This document shows positions 34,128 through 45,993 of a stretch of DNA of 64,000 nt, piece by piece. The DNA is from Tilletiopsis washingtonensis (taxonomy: Eukaryota > Basidiomycota > Exobasidiomycetes > Entylomatales): positions 58,464 through 122,463 of the forward strand of contig NW_020312007.1 in the NCBI RefSeq assembly GCF_003144115.1, in the 5' to 3' direction. Position 1 is the first letter of the stretch. Every line of letters begins with the position of its first letter. Both the position numbers and the translations under genes were made by a program. The notes below the pieces were generated by a model. It ran no database searches. It saw only the letters and a list, made by a program, of their open reading frames with translations, and had not been told where the DNA came from.

Positions 34128-37100
34128 ATGCTGGTGTACGCTCGCGATGCGCCGCGCGCCCTCGTGCTCGTCGCCGCCTCGTTCGAGCCGTCATCAGCAG
34201 CATCGAGTGCAGCGGGCGGCACGGCCCTGGTCATTTCGACGGCGCTCGATGGCCGCAGTACGGGTACTGGCGCTGCACGCGCCGTCATCGAGATGCTGCC
34301 TGCCAATCGCGTGGACTTGGCGGCGTGCTCGCGGCTGAGCATGAAGCCGGCGATGGGATGTCTAGGACTGATGAATGTCGGAGCAGGTGAGTCTTCGGTG
34401 TGGGGCGCATAGAGAGTATGCAGGCATGCCATAGGAGCAGGGCAAATCGCTGTACCAGACACGTCTCATCGGACTGCGACTGACTGCCGCACCGGCCAGA
34501 CCTCTTCCTGGCGGTAGTGTCGACCAGCGTCTCCGTCGGCAACATCCGGCCCTCAGAGAACGTGCAGCGCATCACTTCGGTCGACTTCTACTGCGTCAAT
34601 CGCTCTGCCTTCGACGAGACCTTGACTGGTGATCTGCTCGGCGATGCGCCCGGGCCGCTCGACCCACAAGGCTACGCTGCACCACTGGGCGGCGAGCCTG
34701 TGGGGTCGCAGATGCAGCAGCAGGCAGAGCACCCGTGTGCCTCGCTTCGCAAGCTGCTGGCCACCGGCACGTTCTACTATCCCGCCCGCGCCTCCTTTGA
34801 CCTCTCGAGCCGCCTTGATCGGCGATACGTGCGCGGCCCGGCGAAGGCAGTCACAGCCGCCAGCTCACATCGGCGCGAAGAGGTGCAGCATGACATCTCG
34901 AGCTACGACGGCCGCTTCGTGTGGAACAGCTACATGATTGAGCCGATGATGGACTTTCGCAGCAGACTGGAGACGGAGGAGCGCCGCAAGCTGGACAGAG
35001 AGTGCTTCCTGGTGCGTAACGTGAGCTTTGTGCACGACTGCGCCGGCGCTAACGAGCCACCTCTCAGCTGCTCGTTATTCAAGGCTTCGTTGCTACGTTT
35101 GAGTGGCCGTCCGCTGGCCTCGCCACCGGCGCACATCCTTCGCGCGCGGGCACGACGCTGGCACTCGTCAGCCGACTGAGCTGGAAGCGAGCCGGCACGC
35201 GCTTCAACACGCGCGGCATCGATGACGATGGCAACGTCGCCAACTTTGTCGAGTCCGAGACGCTCGTGACGCACGAGTCGGTCAGCGTCAGCCACACGCA
35301 GGTCCGTGGCAGCGTGCCGCGTGAGTGATGTGCTTCCCGCCCAGCACGACATGCGCTGACAACCTCTGCAGTCTTTTGGGAGCAGCAGGGTCTGCAGGCG
35401 TTCAATGCGCGCATCCAGATCTCACGCCCCCGGATAGCGTCGCAGCCTGCGTTCGACCGACACTTTGCCGAGCTGATCTCGCAGTACCGGGCCGTGCACT
35501 GCATCAACCTGCTCGGCACGCGCGATGCCGAGATGATCCTCTCTGCCGCGTACGCCGAGCACGTGCGCAACTCCAGTGCCGAGCTGCTGCTCGACTCGCA
35601 GAAGCCTGCAGTGCACGGACTCGCCACGCAGCCAGACGTGGGCGATACGGACGAGCCGCTCGACTACGACAAGCTCGGCCTGACCAACTTCGACTTTCAC
35701 CAGACCAGCAAGCTGCAGGGCGGCCTGGACGGCGTGCGCAATGAGCTCAAGTATCTCGGGCCCGTGCAGCTCAAGAAGAAGGCGTTCCTCTACACTGTCG
35801 TCGTCGACGGCGGCGAGAACGAGGGCGTGTACCGCCGGCAGGGCGGCGTGTTCAGGACAAACTGCCTAGACTGGTGAGTCTGCGCGTCTGGCCCCTCATG
35901 AGCCTTGCTAAGCCTCCTGCGCGCAGCTTGGATCGCACCAACGTCGTCGAAGACATGATCTCGCAGGCTGCACTCGAGTCCTTCTTTGACAGCGCCGCCA
36001 AGCACAACGAGACCTTTGAGCCGTTCCGCAGCCCTGCGCATGCGGTGTGGGCGCATCACCGCGTCATGTGGGCAGAGAACGGTGATGGTGAGTTCTCAGG
36101 GTCTGCTACATGAACGTCCGCTGACGAAGATGCCAGCCCTGAGCAAGATCTACGCTGGCACTGGCGCACTCAACACCAGCGTGAGTGGCGTGGCTGCGCA
36201 GCCTGTCGCGTTGACACTGACTGCTGCCCTCGGCAGTACACGCGCGCCGGGAGCGGCAAGAAGACCATCGGCGGCTTCCTCAGCGACGCAGCGAAGAGCG
36301 CCGGACGCATGTACATCAACAACTTCCAGGACAAGAGCAAGCAGAACGTCATCGACGCGCTGCTCGGCAACATGGCCAACCAGCGGCCCGTCAGCGTGTA
36401 TGATCCGCTGCACGACTCCGTCGCCGCCGAGCTGGTGGAGCGGCTCGACGAGTACTCAACGACGCGCGAGCTGTCCATCCACGTAGGCACCTGGAATCTC
36501 GCTGGACGGGGGCCCATGGGCGAGTCGCTCCTGCCCTGGCTCTTCCCGCACGGCTCGTCTGTGGAGCCCGACGTCTTCGCGCTGGGCTTTCAAGAGGTAG
36601 TGCCGCTGACGCCGCAGCAGATCCTCATGACGGATCCGGACAAGATCCGTGTCTGGGAGGGCATCATCGTCAACACGCTGTCGCAGCGGCCCGACAAGAA
36701 GTCCGACTACGTCTTGCTGCGCAGCGAACAGCTCGTCGGCACGGCGCTGCTTGTGCTTGTCAAGGAGTCGCTGATCGGCAGCGTGCGGCAGGTGGAGGGC
36801 GCGTCGAAGAAGACGGGCTTGAAAGGCATGAGCGGCAACAAGGGCGGCGTGGCCATCCGCCTCAGCTTCTTCGACACGACCGTCTGCTTCGTCACGGCGC
36901 ACTTTGCCGCCGGCACCTCGAACGTCGACGAGCGCAACGCCGACTACTGGACCATCTCGCGGGGACTGGCGTTCCAGCGCGGGCGCACCGTCACGAGCCA
37001 CGACCACGTCGTCTGGCTGGGCGACTTCAACTACCGCATCGACTTGCCGAACGAGGCTGTGCGTCCGCTGTGCGCCGCCGGCGACGTGGCACAGCTGTAC

Positions 37101-38042
37101 GCGCGCGACCAGCTCGCCCGAGCGCGGGCCGCAAACGCCGTGTTTACGGGCTACGAGGAGGGCGCGGTGAGCTTCCTGCCGACGTACAAGTACGACCTCA
37201 ACTCGGCGCTCTACGACTCGTCGGAGAAGATGCGTGTGCCCTCGTGGACCGACCGCATTCTCTACCGCGGGCCTCGTCCAGCGGCCCTACAGCAGACGGC
37301 TTACGGCCGCGCCGAGCTGCGGACGAGCGACCACCGGCCAGTCTTTGCCACATTCAGGGCCGAGGCACGCGTCTTTGACCACGAGCGGCGCAACGCTATC
37401 CGTCGCACGCTGCTCTCGGCTGGCAAGGCACAGTCGGCGCGTGGCGGCGGGCTGCTTGCGTCGGCTGTGCGCCTGTCGTCGGACAGCAGCGAGTATGACG
37501 AGGACCTGCCGGAGCCTTCCAGCGACACGCAGAACTGGTGGGACAAGGCAGGCAGCAGCTCAGACTCGGACGACGGCGACGCCTCGTCGGGCTCGGAGCT
37601 GAGCGCCGGCGACAGCGAGGGCACCCTCTCGGGCAATCCCTTCCAGCGCACACGGCACGACCGCTCGCGCACCGCGTCGCCCAACGGAGCGCCAGCTCGC
37701 CGTGTGCCACCTCGGCCGCCGCAGCGGGGTGCGACGATCCGGGCGCATGCTCGTACGCCATCGGGCGCAGCGCGAGAGGCGAGCGACGCTCGCGCTGCGG
37801 CTTCAGTGCCACCTCCCATCCCTGCCAAGCCGCGCTTAGACGGAGCTTCGGACGCAGCCTCGGCACAAGCACAGCCAGTCAAGCCAACGCCACCAGCGCC
37901 GCCACCACGCCCAGGCCTCGGGTCACGCTCGACGAGCTACAGCTCGATCCACTCTGCCCGCTCCCTGATGGACTCCAACTCGGACGAGGAGGAGGAGAAG
38001 AAGAGCCTCAAGCTGGGCCGAAAGCTGGAGTCCTTGACGTAA
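34128..38042 (+). CDS. Synaptojanin-like phosphoinositide phosphatase (SAC + inositol 5-phosphatase)
   Basis: Seven exons: 34128-34386, 34500-35011, 35068-35320, 35372-35873, 35927-36087, 36137-36180, 36237-38042; 1178 aa. The SAC domain occupies roughly the first 550 residues and has the CX5R motif TNCLDCLDRTNV, split by the intron at 35874. The inositol polyphosphate 5-phosphatase domain follows: [58 protein letters not shown] and [12 protein letters not shown]. This order is that of yeast Inp51/52/53 and animal synaptojanin, which dephosphorylate PI(4,5)P2 and PI4P during endocytosis. Both active sites look intact here; in yeast Inp51 the SAC site is not. The C-terminus is acidic/Ser-rich, then Pro-rich ([11 protein letters not shown]), suitable for SH3 partners. 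Confidence 0.94.
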
Positions 38043-38065
38043 TATACAGACATTCCAGGGGTCGC

Positions 38066-39340
38066 TCAGAGCTTCGAGCCGGTCGTGAGCACGTCGAGCG
38101 CGTCGGAGTTGCTGTTGTCGAGCCACGGCGTCAGCATTGCTCGCGCGCACGGACGGGTCAAGAGCACTCACGTCTTGCGCAGAATGGCCAGCTGCGGCTC
38201 GTAGAGCACGAGCTGCAGCGATTCTCATCAGCGTCGGGCCTGCAGCGCTCGTCCGCAGCCTCACTCACCTTGTTTGAGCCATAGCAGTCCTTGGCCGCCT
38301 TGGGCGCCAGCTTCTTCGCCAGCTCAATGGACGTCTCGAGCGTCTTGGCACCGCCGCCCTGCTCGCCCTTGGCGGGGCTGAGCACGTCGACGATGTGGTG
38401 CGCGTGCAGATCGGGGCCAGCGAAGCGGTGGCCCTCGAGGATGATCTTGCGCATCAGCGCTGGGTTGGTGATCTGCCCGCCGCAATGGGCGAGCGTCAAA
38501 AAGAGGCATTGCGAGGCTTCGTCGTGCTCGCTCACCTTTGCTGCAAGCGCGGCGTGCAGACCCGGCGGCACCTGTGCTCCGCTGCAGTCGCGCCAGTGTC
38601 AGCCATTAGTTCTGCCAGGACAGAGCAGGGACCGGGCACGCACAAGTCGATCTCGTTCATCGCAGCAAAGCCCTTGTTGGCCGACATGACGCGGTAGTCG
38701 TGCGCCGCGATCAGGCCGAAGCCAGCAGCGCTGCGGAGCATGACGTGAGTCTCTCAGCGATGCAGCAGTCCGTCGCGCCGCGCACTCACAAGGCATGGCC
38801 ATTGACGCTGGCAATCGTCGGGATGGGGAACGAGAGCAGCCGCTCGTACGCCGGGAAGAGGCACTCGTCGAAGAAGGTGGCGTCGGCGATGGCCGCCTCA
38901 AAGTCGAGGCCGTTGGAGTAGAACTTGTTGCTCTTGTTGCTCTCATCGACGACGCCCGTGGTGATGAGTGCGGCGCCCTGGGCGCCCGCCTCTTCGCCGG
39001 CAATGCTGTCCCACTGCTGCCACACGTGCACCAGCGCCTCGTTGAGCGCCGTAAGAAAGTCGCGCGTGAGGCGGTTGTCGGGCGTGTGGGCACCGAGGAA
39101 ACGCAAGATGTAGATGCGCGGCGACTGGCTGTGCTCCTCGAGCGTGAGGAGTGCCTTGCCCGAGGAGGGGAAGCTGGTGCTGGCGGGCATGCTGGCGCGC
39201 GTGTGCTGCTGTGCGATGGCGAAGTGTGGGATGCGAGGCAGCGAGATGCGTGTGTGGTGCGACGGGAGAGAGGTGGCCGTGCGGAGGACACGTGGAGGAG
39301 GACGAGGAGCGGCGATGCGGGGAAGCAGCCGGCGCAGCAT
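38066..39340 (-). CDS. Peroxisomal enoyl-CoA hydratase/isomerase-like protein (crotonase fold, PTS1)
   Basis: Six exons on the minus strand: 39340 (or 39190)-38790, 38730-38644, 38581-38536, 38472-38269, 38212-38172, 38111-38066; 324 or 274 aa. It ends TTGSKL, a strong peroxisomal type-1 signal. Crotonase motifs: ALITTGVV, FYSNGLDFEAA, ASVNGHAFAAGFGLIAAHDYRVM across the first intron, MNEIDFGAQVPPGL across the second, and LMRKIILEGHRF. It resembles delta3-delta2-enoyl-CoA isomerases that help degrade unsaturated fatty acids. Two in-frame starts exist. The ATG at 39340 adds an Arg-rich, acid-free leader (MLRRLLPRIAAPRPPP) like a mitochondrial presequence. The ATG at 39190 (MPASTSFPSSGK) gives a plain peroxisomal protein. 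The coordinates use the longer form. Confidence 0.85.
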
Positions 39341-40149
39341 GTCGGGGCGTGACAGCAGGAGGCGCAGCCGCACACAGGCACAGCAGCCACAGCGGGGCGC
39401 GCTCCGGGCCGGCAGCAAGCAGCATGCCGGCCGCGCGCCGCCTCGAGCTCCTCGCCCTCTCACGCAGCAGATGCAGCCCTCTCCGCATCGTCGCGGCCGC
39501 CGCATCACATACGTCTGCAGCACTCAGGGACAAGCTGATCTCGATCGTTTCATTGAATACGCAGGTTCGACGGCGGCAGACACCCTAACACAGCTCTTCA
39601 GGCGCCGACGAACTGGAAGGCCGTGCACTTTGCGCGCCCGCGCCTTGCCGGCATCTCGCTGCGAGCGAGGAGCCAGACGCACATGCAGGCGGCCGAGTGA
39701 TGAGGCACAGTGGAGTCTGGGCGCCGGAGCCATCTGTACGCCTGCCGAATACTTCGCACGGCCGGCCCGCAGCGCACAAGGCAAGAAGACACAGCGCTCT
39801 GGGACTGCCTCAGCCTGCGTGCACTATGGCGCGCACAGCTTCGTCCTAGACGCTCGCAGCCGGACACCAGCAGCGAGAATGAAGCAGCTCGGGGGACTAG
39901 AAGCATGGATCTCGAGTCTGATATTAAGGTGTGTCGCGGCGACGACACCGGACTGCCTCGTGCAGCCGGAGGCGCCGCTGCAAAGAGAGCCTCTGGATAT
40001 GCCCCGGCGCCGCAGTGGTGCAGGCGCCCCCCCCCTCTCTTCATCCCGTCGCCGCGAGAAGCTTGATGCTCTATTGGCCCTGCCCTGCGCCCGTAGCTTG
40101 ATCACCGGCGCCCAAACGCTTGTCCTCTGCGCGACGCATCGCGCACATC
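39341..40149. other. 809-bp intergenic region, no gene recognised
   Basis: Upstream of the isomerase-like gene and downstream of the Q/P/A-rich gene, both minus strand. It should hold the isomerase promoter. Frames inside lack family motifs. A run of nine C lies at about 40025-40034. Confidence 0.45.
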
Positions 40150-43100
40150 CTAGTTGGCCGAATCGGCAGCAGCATCCGGACCATCTGCGGCAGCAGCAGC
40201 GTCAGGCACCGCGGCCTCGGCCTCGCTGTTGAGCTGCGGCGGCGCCTGCAGCAGTGCGGCGAGGTCTGCCTGCAGCGCGCCGTCGGACATGGCTGCGTCG
40301 CCCGCAGCAGCATCCAGCGCCTCGGCCACTGGCGCCACGATCTGCTCCGTCGGCAGTGCAGCAGCCGCATCGTCCACGGGCGCAGCGGCGGGAGCAGCGT
40401 CGAGAGGCACGGCCCCGGTAGCGATGGCCGCGTCGGCGGGCGCACCCTCTGCCATCGGCACGGCCTCTGCCTCCTCTTCATCCTCCTCTTCTTCCACTTG
40501 CGTCTCGGCAGCAGCATCGGCGCCGTCCACGTCCTCAATCTTACTGGTCGTGTCCTGCCCGTCTGTCTTGCCGTCGCCGCCCTCGGCCTCCGTCTTTTGC
40601 TGTTGCTGCTGTTGCTGCTTCGCCGCCTTCTTGGCCTTCTTCTCGGCCGTCTTCTTCTCGGCCGCCTTGCGCAGCGCCTCCTTCTTCTCGGCGGCGGCGC
40701 GCTCGAGCTCGGCAATGCGGTTCTTCTCGGCGACCTCGACGAACTCCAGACGCGTGTCAGCGTGAGCATGCGAGGGAGAGGTCCGATGCACTCACCAGTC
40801 CCTCCATGGCGGCGAAGATCACCGGCTGCGGCATGCTCATGAGAATGTCGTTGAGCCGCTTATTGAGCGCGTCGGCAGCGTCGAGGCCGGCGTACTCGGT
40901 GATCATGCTCCACAGCGCAAATACCGCGAGCGGCAGGTGTGCGTGGTTCGTCGTGAAGTGCGTGAGCTGTGACGCCTCTGCCAGCGGTCCTACGAGCTCG
41001 CTGGGCTTGACGCTGATGGCCGCGTCGGGTCGCACGGCGCGCGCCAGCATTTCGATGAGGCCCTGCGTGCCCTCGAGCTGCTCCTGTGCAAAGCGGCGGC
41101 GGTCGCGCGGCACGCCCGTGCCCGACTTGGCCGCCCACTCTTCGCACAGGTCGCGCATCGTCGGCGGCGGATCCGGGTCGACGACCTCGATCTTGCCCTG
41201 CCAGATCTGCTCGGACAGACGCGCGCTGAAGGCCGGCAGCGCAGAGAGCCACTCGCTGACATCGCCCGTCTTGAGCCACTTGTCCTCGGCTCCGTTGGCG
41301 AGCTTGTCGATGGCGACGTGAATGACGAGCTCGGACGCGCCCTGCGCATCGTATTCCTCATCCTCGTCAGGCCCGTCGTGCTCCGGAAGCAGGCGGTACA
41401 GCGGCGGCAGCTCGGCGAAGTTGCCATAGATGCCTGCCGGCGTCTCGTCGCCGGCTTCCTCCTTGGCGACGGTGGCGTCGGCGGCGGCCGCACCGGCCTC
41501 AGCAGCGGCGTCCGTGTTCACGGCCTCCTTGTCGTCGGTCTCCTCCATCTTGATGTCGGCGCCTTGCTCTGCATCGCCTTGCGCGGCAGCGGCAGCGACA
41601 TCGAGGTCAGCCGACGCCGAAGCAGCCGCAGCAGGCGCAGGCGTCGGCTTCTTGTCGACCTGCGCATCGCCGACAGTCTCGTTTGCCCAGGCGTGCTCGA
41701 GCTGAGCGCGTGAGATGACGCTGAAGCCCGAGCCGTCTGCCGCAGCGCGCGTCTCGAGCACGACACCCTTGGCGATGACCCACTCCTGGCCCTTCTTCTT
41801 GCCCGAGTCGATGCGCTTGCCTGGTGCAGTATGCACGTCGAGCACGATCTCGACGCGGCCCTCGGCGCGGAAGACGCGCACGAGACGGATGACGTCGGCC
41901 TCGATGCCGATCCGCCGACGGCCCTCGGCGTACGTGAGCGTCAGACGGTTGCCGCCGAGCTGCGGCGGACCCTTGGAGAAGGGCGTCCACTCTTGCGCCT
42001 CGTCGCCGGCTGCAGCGGCGCCGTTGGGCGTGTCGCCGTTGCTCGACGAGGCGACAGTGGCCGATGCCGACACCTGAGCCTGCTCAGCCTCGGTCGCATC
42101 GGCATCGGCAGCGGAGGCGTCCTCGCTCTTCACTGCGGCCTTCTCCTTCTTCTCTTGCTGCGTCTTGGCAGCAGCGGCCTTGTCGGCGAGCAGAAGCGCC
42201 TTGGGAGCTGCAGGCGCATGTGTCGGGGCCTGGTGGGCGACGGCGGCAAAGTTGATGCGCATCTTGGCCAGCTGCACGGCACGCTTCGGAGCGGCCTTGG
42301 CAGGCGACGGCGAGCGCCGCTTTGACGCCTCGGCGGCGTCTGTGCCAGCCTCGGATGCTGCGGCGTCCTCGACAATCGCCGCACTCTCGTCCGGCTCGGC
42401 AGTGCCGGCAGGCTCGACGTCGTCGAAGATTGTCCAGCTCCACTTGACGCCGGGCATCTCAATGCCCTTGATGCGCCACTCTGTGAACGTACGCTTGCTG
42501 CCAATGGCGACGGGCTGGTCCGCGACGGTGCTTGGCCGACCAGCAATGGCCGGCACGACAGCTGCGCGCGCCTCGAATGCTGCACTCTGCGATGACTGAG
42601 CGCCGCGAGCCGGCACGACGCGACCGCCGACCACCGTCGTGGCCGGAATAGCGCCGCCGGCGCCGAAGCGGCGCGTCTGGCCGGAAGCAGGACCCATCGT
42701 GTTCTGCGCGCTGAAGCCGCCACGATTGAACATGGCGCCACGTCCAGCCGGAGCGACAGGTGCGCCGCCGCGAGCACGAGCAGCGGCAGAGGCGTCGGCG
42801 CGCGAGCGGTCCGCGGCCGAGAAGGCACCGCGCGCCGTCGCCGGCGGCATCGCGTTCACGCCGATGGGGCCAGCGAAGCGAGCGTTGTTGGCAGGCACTG
42901 GGCTCTGCGCGGGCATGGGGCCTGAGGCGTTGCGCTGGCCAAAGTTGTTTCCGGGCTGCTGCATCTGCGGCTGGCCGAACGGAGCGCTGGGCGCGCGTTG
43001 TGGCGAGAAGGCCGCCTGTGGTCCGCCGGGTGCACGGAAGTTGCCTGGGCCAGCCGGAGCACCATAGGGCGCGCCGGGCTGCGGCTGCTGCGGGCCAGCA

Positions 43101-44144
43101 AAGCCGCCTGGTCCGCCCTGACGAGGCGCACCGGGCCGTGCGGCGTGGCCTGGCTGAGGCGGACCTCCGCTGTTGGGTCCCCACGCACTGCCGCCGAACT
43201 GCGGGCCCGTCGGAGCGCCAGCAGGCTGGCCGTACGCCGGTGCCTGGGCATGCTGCTGCTGCGGCTGCTGCTGCTGCTGGTTCCAGCCGCCGGGCTGCGC
43301 ATGCTGCATCGGCGCCGCAGCGCCATTGTAGCCCATCGGCGTCGTCGGTGCATCGAAGCGAGCGCGCTTCTGCGGTGGGCCACCTGCTGCGCCCGGACCC
43401 ATGCCGGCGTGCGGCGGGCTAGCTGCGTAGCCGCCCGGCGGAGGGCCGTACTGGTGCTGCTGCGGCTGCTGCGGCTGGCCGTACGGCGCGGCAGGCTGCT
43501 GCGGGAACGCACCGGGCTGCGGCGCCTGCTGTTGCGGGAAGGCGCCATAGCCACCGGCAGGCTGACGGGGCTGCTGCGGAGCGGCGGGCTGCTGCGGATA
43601 CTGGGCGTAGTATTGCTGCTGCGGCTGCTGCTGGTGCTGCTGCTGTTGCGGCGGCTGCGGCGCCGCATGTGCCGGCTGGTGCTGCGCAGGCTGGCCGTAT
43701 GCGGCGTACGGCTGCGCTGCCTGCTGCGGCTGGGCGGGCTGCGGTGCGGCGCCGGCGTTGGGCGTGGCCGCTCCGCCGGCAGCTGCGGCGGCCTGCTGCG
43801 CGTAGTACTGCACAGGCAGCGTGAGCACGGCAATCCACTGTGCGGCGGCGAGACACTCACCTGCTGCCACTGCGCATGCCACTGCGCCTGCTGCTGCTCC
43901 TTGGTGAGCGCCGGGTTGGCGCCGGGAGCGGCGGCCGCCGGCTGCTGGTGCGCGTGCTGCGGCTGCTGCGCGCCGGCGCCGCCGTAGCCGTAGTTGGCGT
44001 AGGCGTTGGGGGCGCTCGGTCCGGCTGCGGGCGCCGCCGCAGCGGGAGCCGCGGGTGCGTTGTACGCCTGGAAGGGCCTGCTTGCGGGTGTGAGCAGCGC
44101 GCCACGGCCGGGCGGCTCGCTGCGCCGCGGACTCACCGCTTCAT
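40150..44144 (-). CDS. Unrecognised Q/P/A-rich protein with conserved-looking central region
   Basis: Four exons on the minus strand: 44144-44137, 44077-43861, 43807-40796, 40743-40150; 1276 aa. The first exon is 8 nt (ATG AAG CG) and yields MKRPFQAYNAP. The last intron uses a GAG acceptor, the weakest junction. No known domain is recognised. The N-terminal third is built of Gln, Pro, Ala, Gly and Tyr repeats (QQ, QPQQ, PYGQP), a prion-like composition. A folded-looking middle follows: SKRTFTEWRIKGIEMPGVKW, EWTPFSKGPPQLGGNRLTL and RIGIEADVIRLVRVFRAEG. An Ala/Glu-rich linker then leads to a helical region (LADALNKRLNDILMSMP-like), a KKA-rich coiled coil and an acidic Ala-rich tail. A nuclear or RNA-granule role is only a guess. 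It is divergent from CWC21. Confidence 0.7.
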
Positions 44145-44655
44145 GCTGGACGCCAGCGCGACCGCGCAAGGGCAGCGAGGAGCGTGTGCGCCGAGAGAAG
44201 CCGGCCTGGCTGTGCGGTGATGCGGCGAGCGCTGGCGATGCGGAGCGTGAGGGTGCGGAGTGGTGTGAGGGCGTGGGGTGCGGAGGGGATGAGGAGAGTG
44301 CGAAGAAGCGTGCCAGCTGCTGGCGCGGTGACGTGCGCTGCCGCGAGGCACTCGCGGCCTGCCTGCATCCGGCGGGGCGCGACCCCTTCGGCTTTTCTGT
44401 ATTCCGCTGCAGCGGCGCCGTAGTCGCCTCCGGCCCTTTGTTGTATTCGGCCGTCGCTCCACCCCGAGCCACTTCCACCTGCGCTTTCGAGCGCCCGCCC
44501 TGCATCTGTCCCTGATACCCTCGCCTCCTGCCATCTCTCCTGTCTGCACCGCTGGCAGTCTCTTGGAACTTCTTCACACGCCCTTCGCCACAGCACTCGA
44601 CTCGCGCCTCGCTGCTTCTGCGCTCTCTCGCCCGCGCCCCACCCTTCGACTCAGC
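44145..44655. promoter_or_regulatory. Divergent promoter of the Q/P/A-rich gene and CWC21
   Basis: 511 bp between divergent starts. The 44500-44650 stretch is C/T-rich in the CWC21 direction. No TATA box was seen. Confidence 0.45.
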
Positions 44656-45993
44656 ATGTCGTACAACGGCATCGGCCTGGCCACCACGCGCGGCACGTGA
44701 GTCGTCTGCGTCTGAGCGCACGCCCAATGCCTGCTCACATCTCCTCGTTCACGCAGCGCCTCCAACGGCTATGTGCAGCGCAACCTCTCGACACTGCGGC
44801 CCGAGCGCGAGCGCTTCCAGCGCCGCGACGCGCCCGACTTTCGCGATGCCGACGAGGGCGCGGCGCGCAAGCCCGACGCCGGCATCCTGGAGCACGAGCG
44901 CAAGCGCAAGGTCGAGGTGCGCTGCCTTGAGCTGCGTGTAGAGCTGGAGGACAAGGAGTGAGTACGCTCTGCCGTGGGGACGGTGCAGGTCTGTTTGCGA
45001 GGAAGTAGCATGGCGACGGCCACAGGCGACGTCTGGCGTGACAGGCGGAAGGTGCACAAGGCGCCAGACAGAGGATGATCGTCCTAGCCGCTCTCTATAC
45101 GCTTCGTTGCAGCCCACGTGCGCCTCAATGCTGATACCGCCAACCGCAGTGTGGATGAGGAGGAGATCGAGACGCAAGTCGCAGCTCTGCGCGCTTCGCT
45201 GCTGCGCAACCTCTCTGCGGCGCCCACGCACGCCGAGGCACGAGCGCTGCGTCCTTCCGACACACATGCGCTGCAGGCAGCCAAGGAGATCGAGTCGTCC
45301 AAGATGCAGCGTGCACTTGGCGTCTCTGCTTCCTACCGGCCAGGCGAGGCATTCGACCGCGAGCTGCAAGAACAGCGTCGTCTGGAGCGCATGGACGAGC
45401 GTAAGCGGCGCGACGAGGCGCGCGAGCAGGCGCAGCGAGAGCGCGAGGAGCAGATGCGCAGCGCTCGGCGTCGCCAGGAGCAGGAGCGTGCAGACTTCGA
45501 ACGCGAGCTGGCCAACAAGCGGCCCGACGCACGCAGCAGTCGTCCGGCAAGACGCTCCTCTCGCGAGCCGAGCCGCAGCCGCTCTCGCAGTCCGGCGCCG
45601 CGTGCTGCGCGCAGTCCGGACGACCGCCCCTCGCGGCGCCGCTACGACGACGATGCACGGCGCAGCGTCACTCCGCCCGCTGCACGGCGACGTCGGTACG
45701 ACGACTCGCCTCTGAAGCGCTCAGTGTCGCCAGACGCGAGGAACCGTCGTCGCGAGGCGAGCTACACGCCGCCGCCGCCATCGCGCCGTCGTCTCGACTC
45801 GCGCTCCCCGCCCCCGCGTCGTCGCGTCGACTCGCGTTCTCCTCCGCCTCGCCGCGCCCGCGAGAGCGTTAGCCGCTCGCGGTCTCGCTCGCCGCCGCGT
45901 GCCAAGGAGGCTTCGAGGCCCGCACCGCCTGGCCCTCCGCCTGGTCCGCCACCGGCACCGGGACCGCCGCCGCCGCGCCCGCCGGGACTGTAG
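44656..45993 (+). CDS. CWC21: Cwc21 pre-mRNA splicing factor (cwf21 domain, RS-rich tail)
   Basis: Three exons: 44656-44696, 44757-44957, 45150-45993; 361 aa. The N-terminus MSYNGIGLATTRGTASNGYV and GYVQRNLSTLRPER are hallmarks of Cwc21/SRRM2, which binds Prp8 and Snu114 in the spliceosome. The cwf21 domain is DAGILEHERKRKVEVRCLELR followed by a second half, DVDEEEIETQVAALRASLL, after the intron. The long acceptor at 45149 was chosen because the nearer one at 45112 shifts frame and stops within eight codons. A charged coiled coil (about residues 130-200) and an Arg/Ser/Pro tail (SRSRSRSPAP, RSPPPRRR) follow, as in SRRM2 rather than the short yeast protein. The very end is proline-rich (PPGPPPGPPP). 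Confidence 0.92.
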
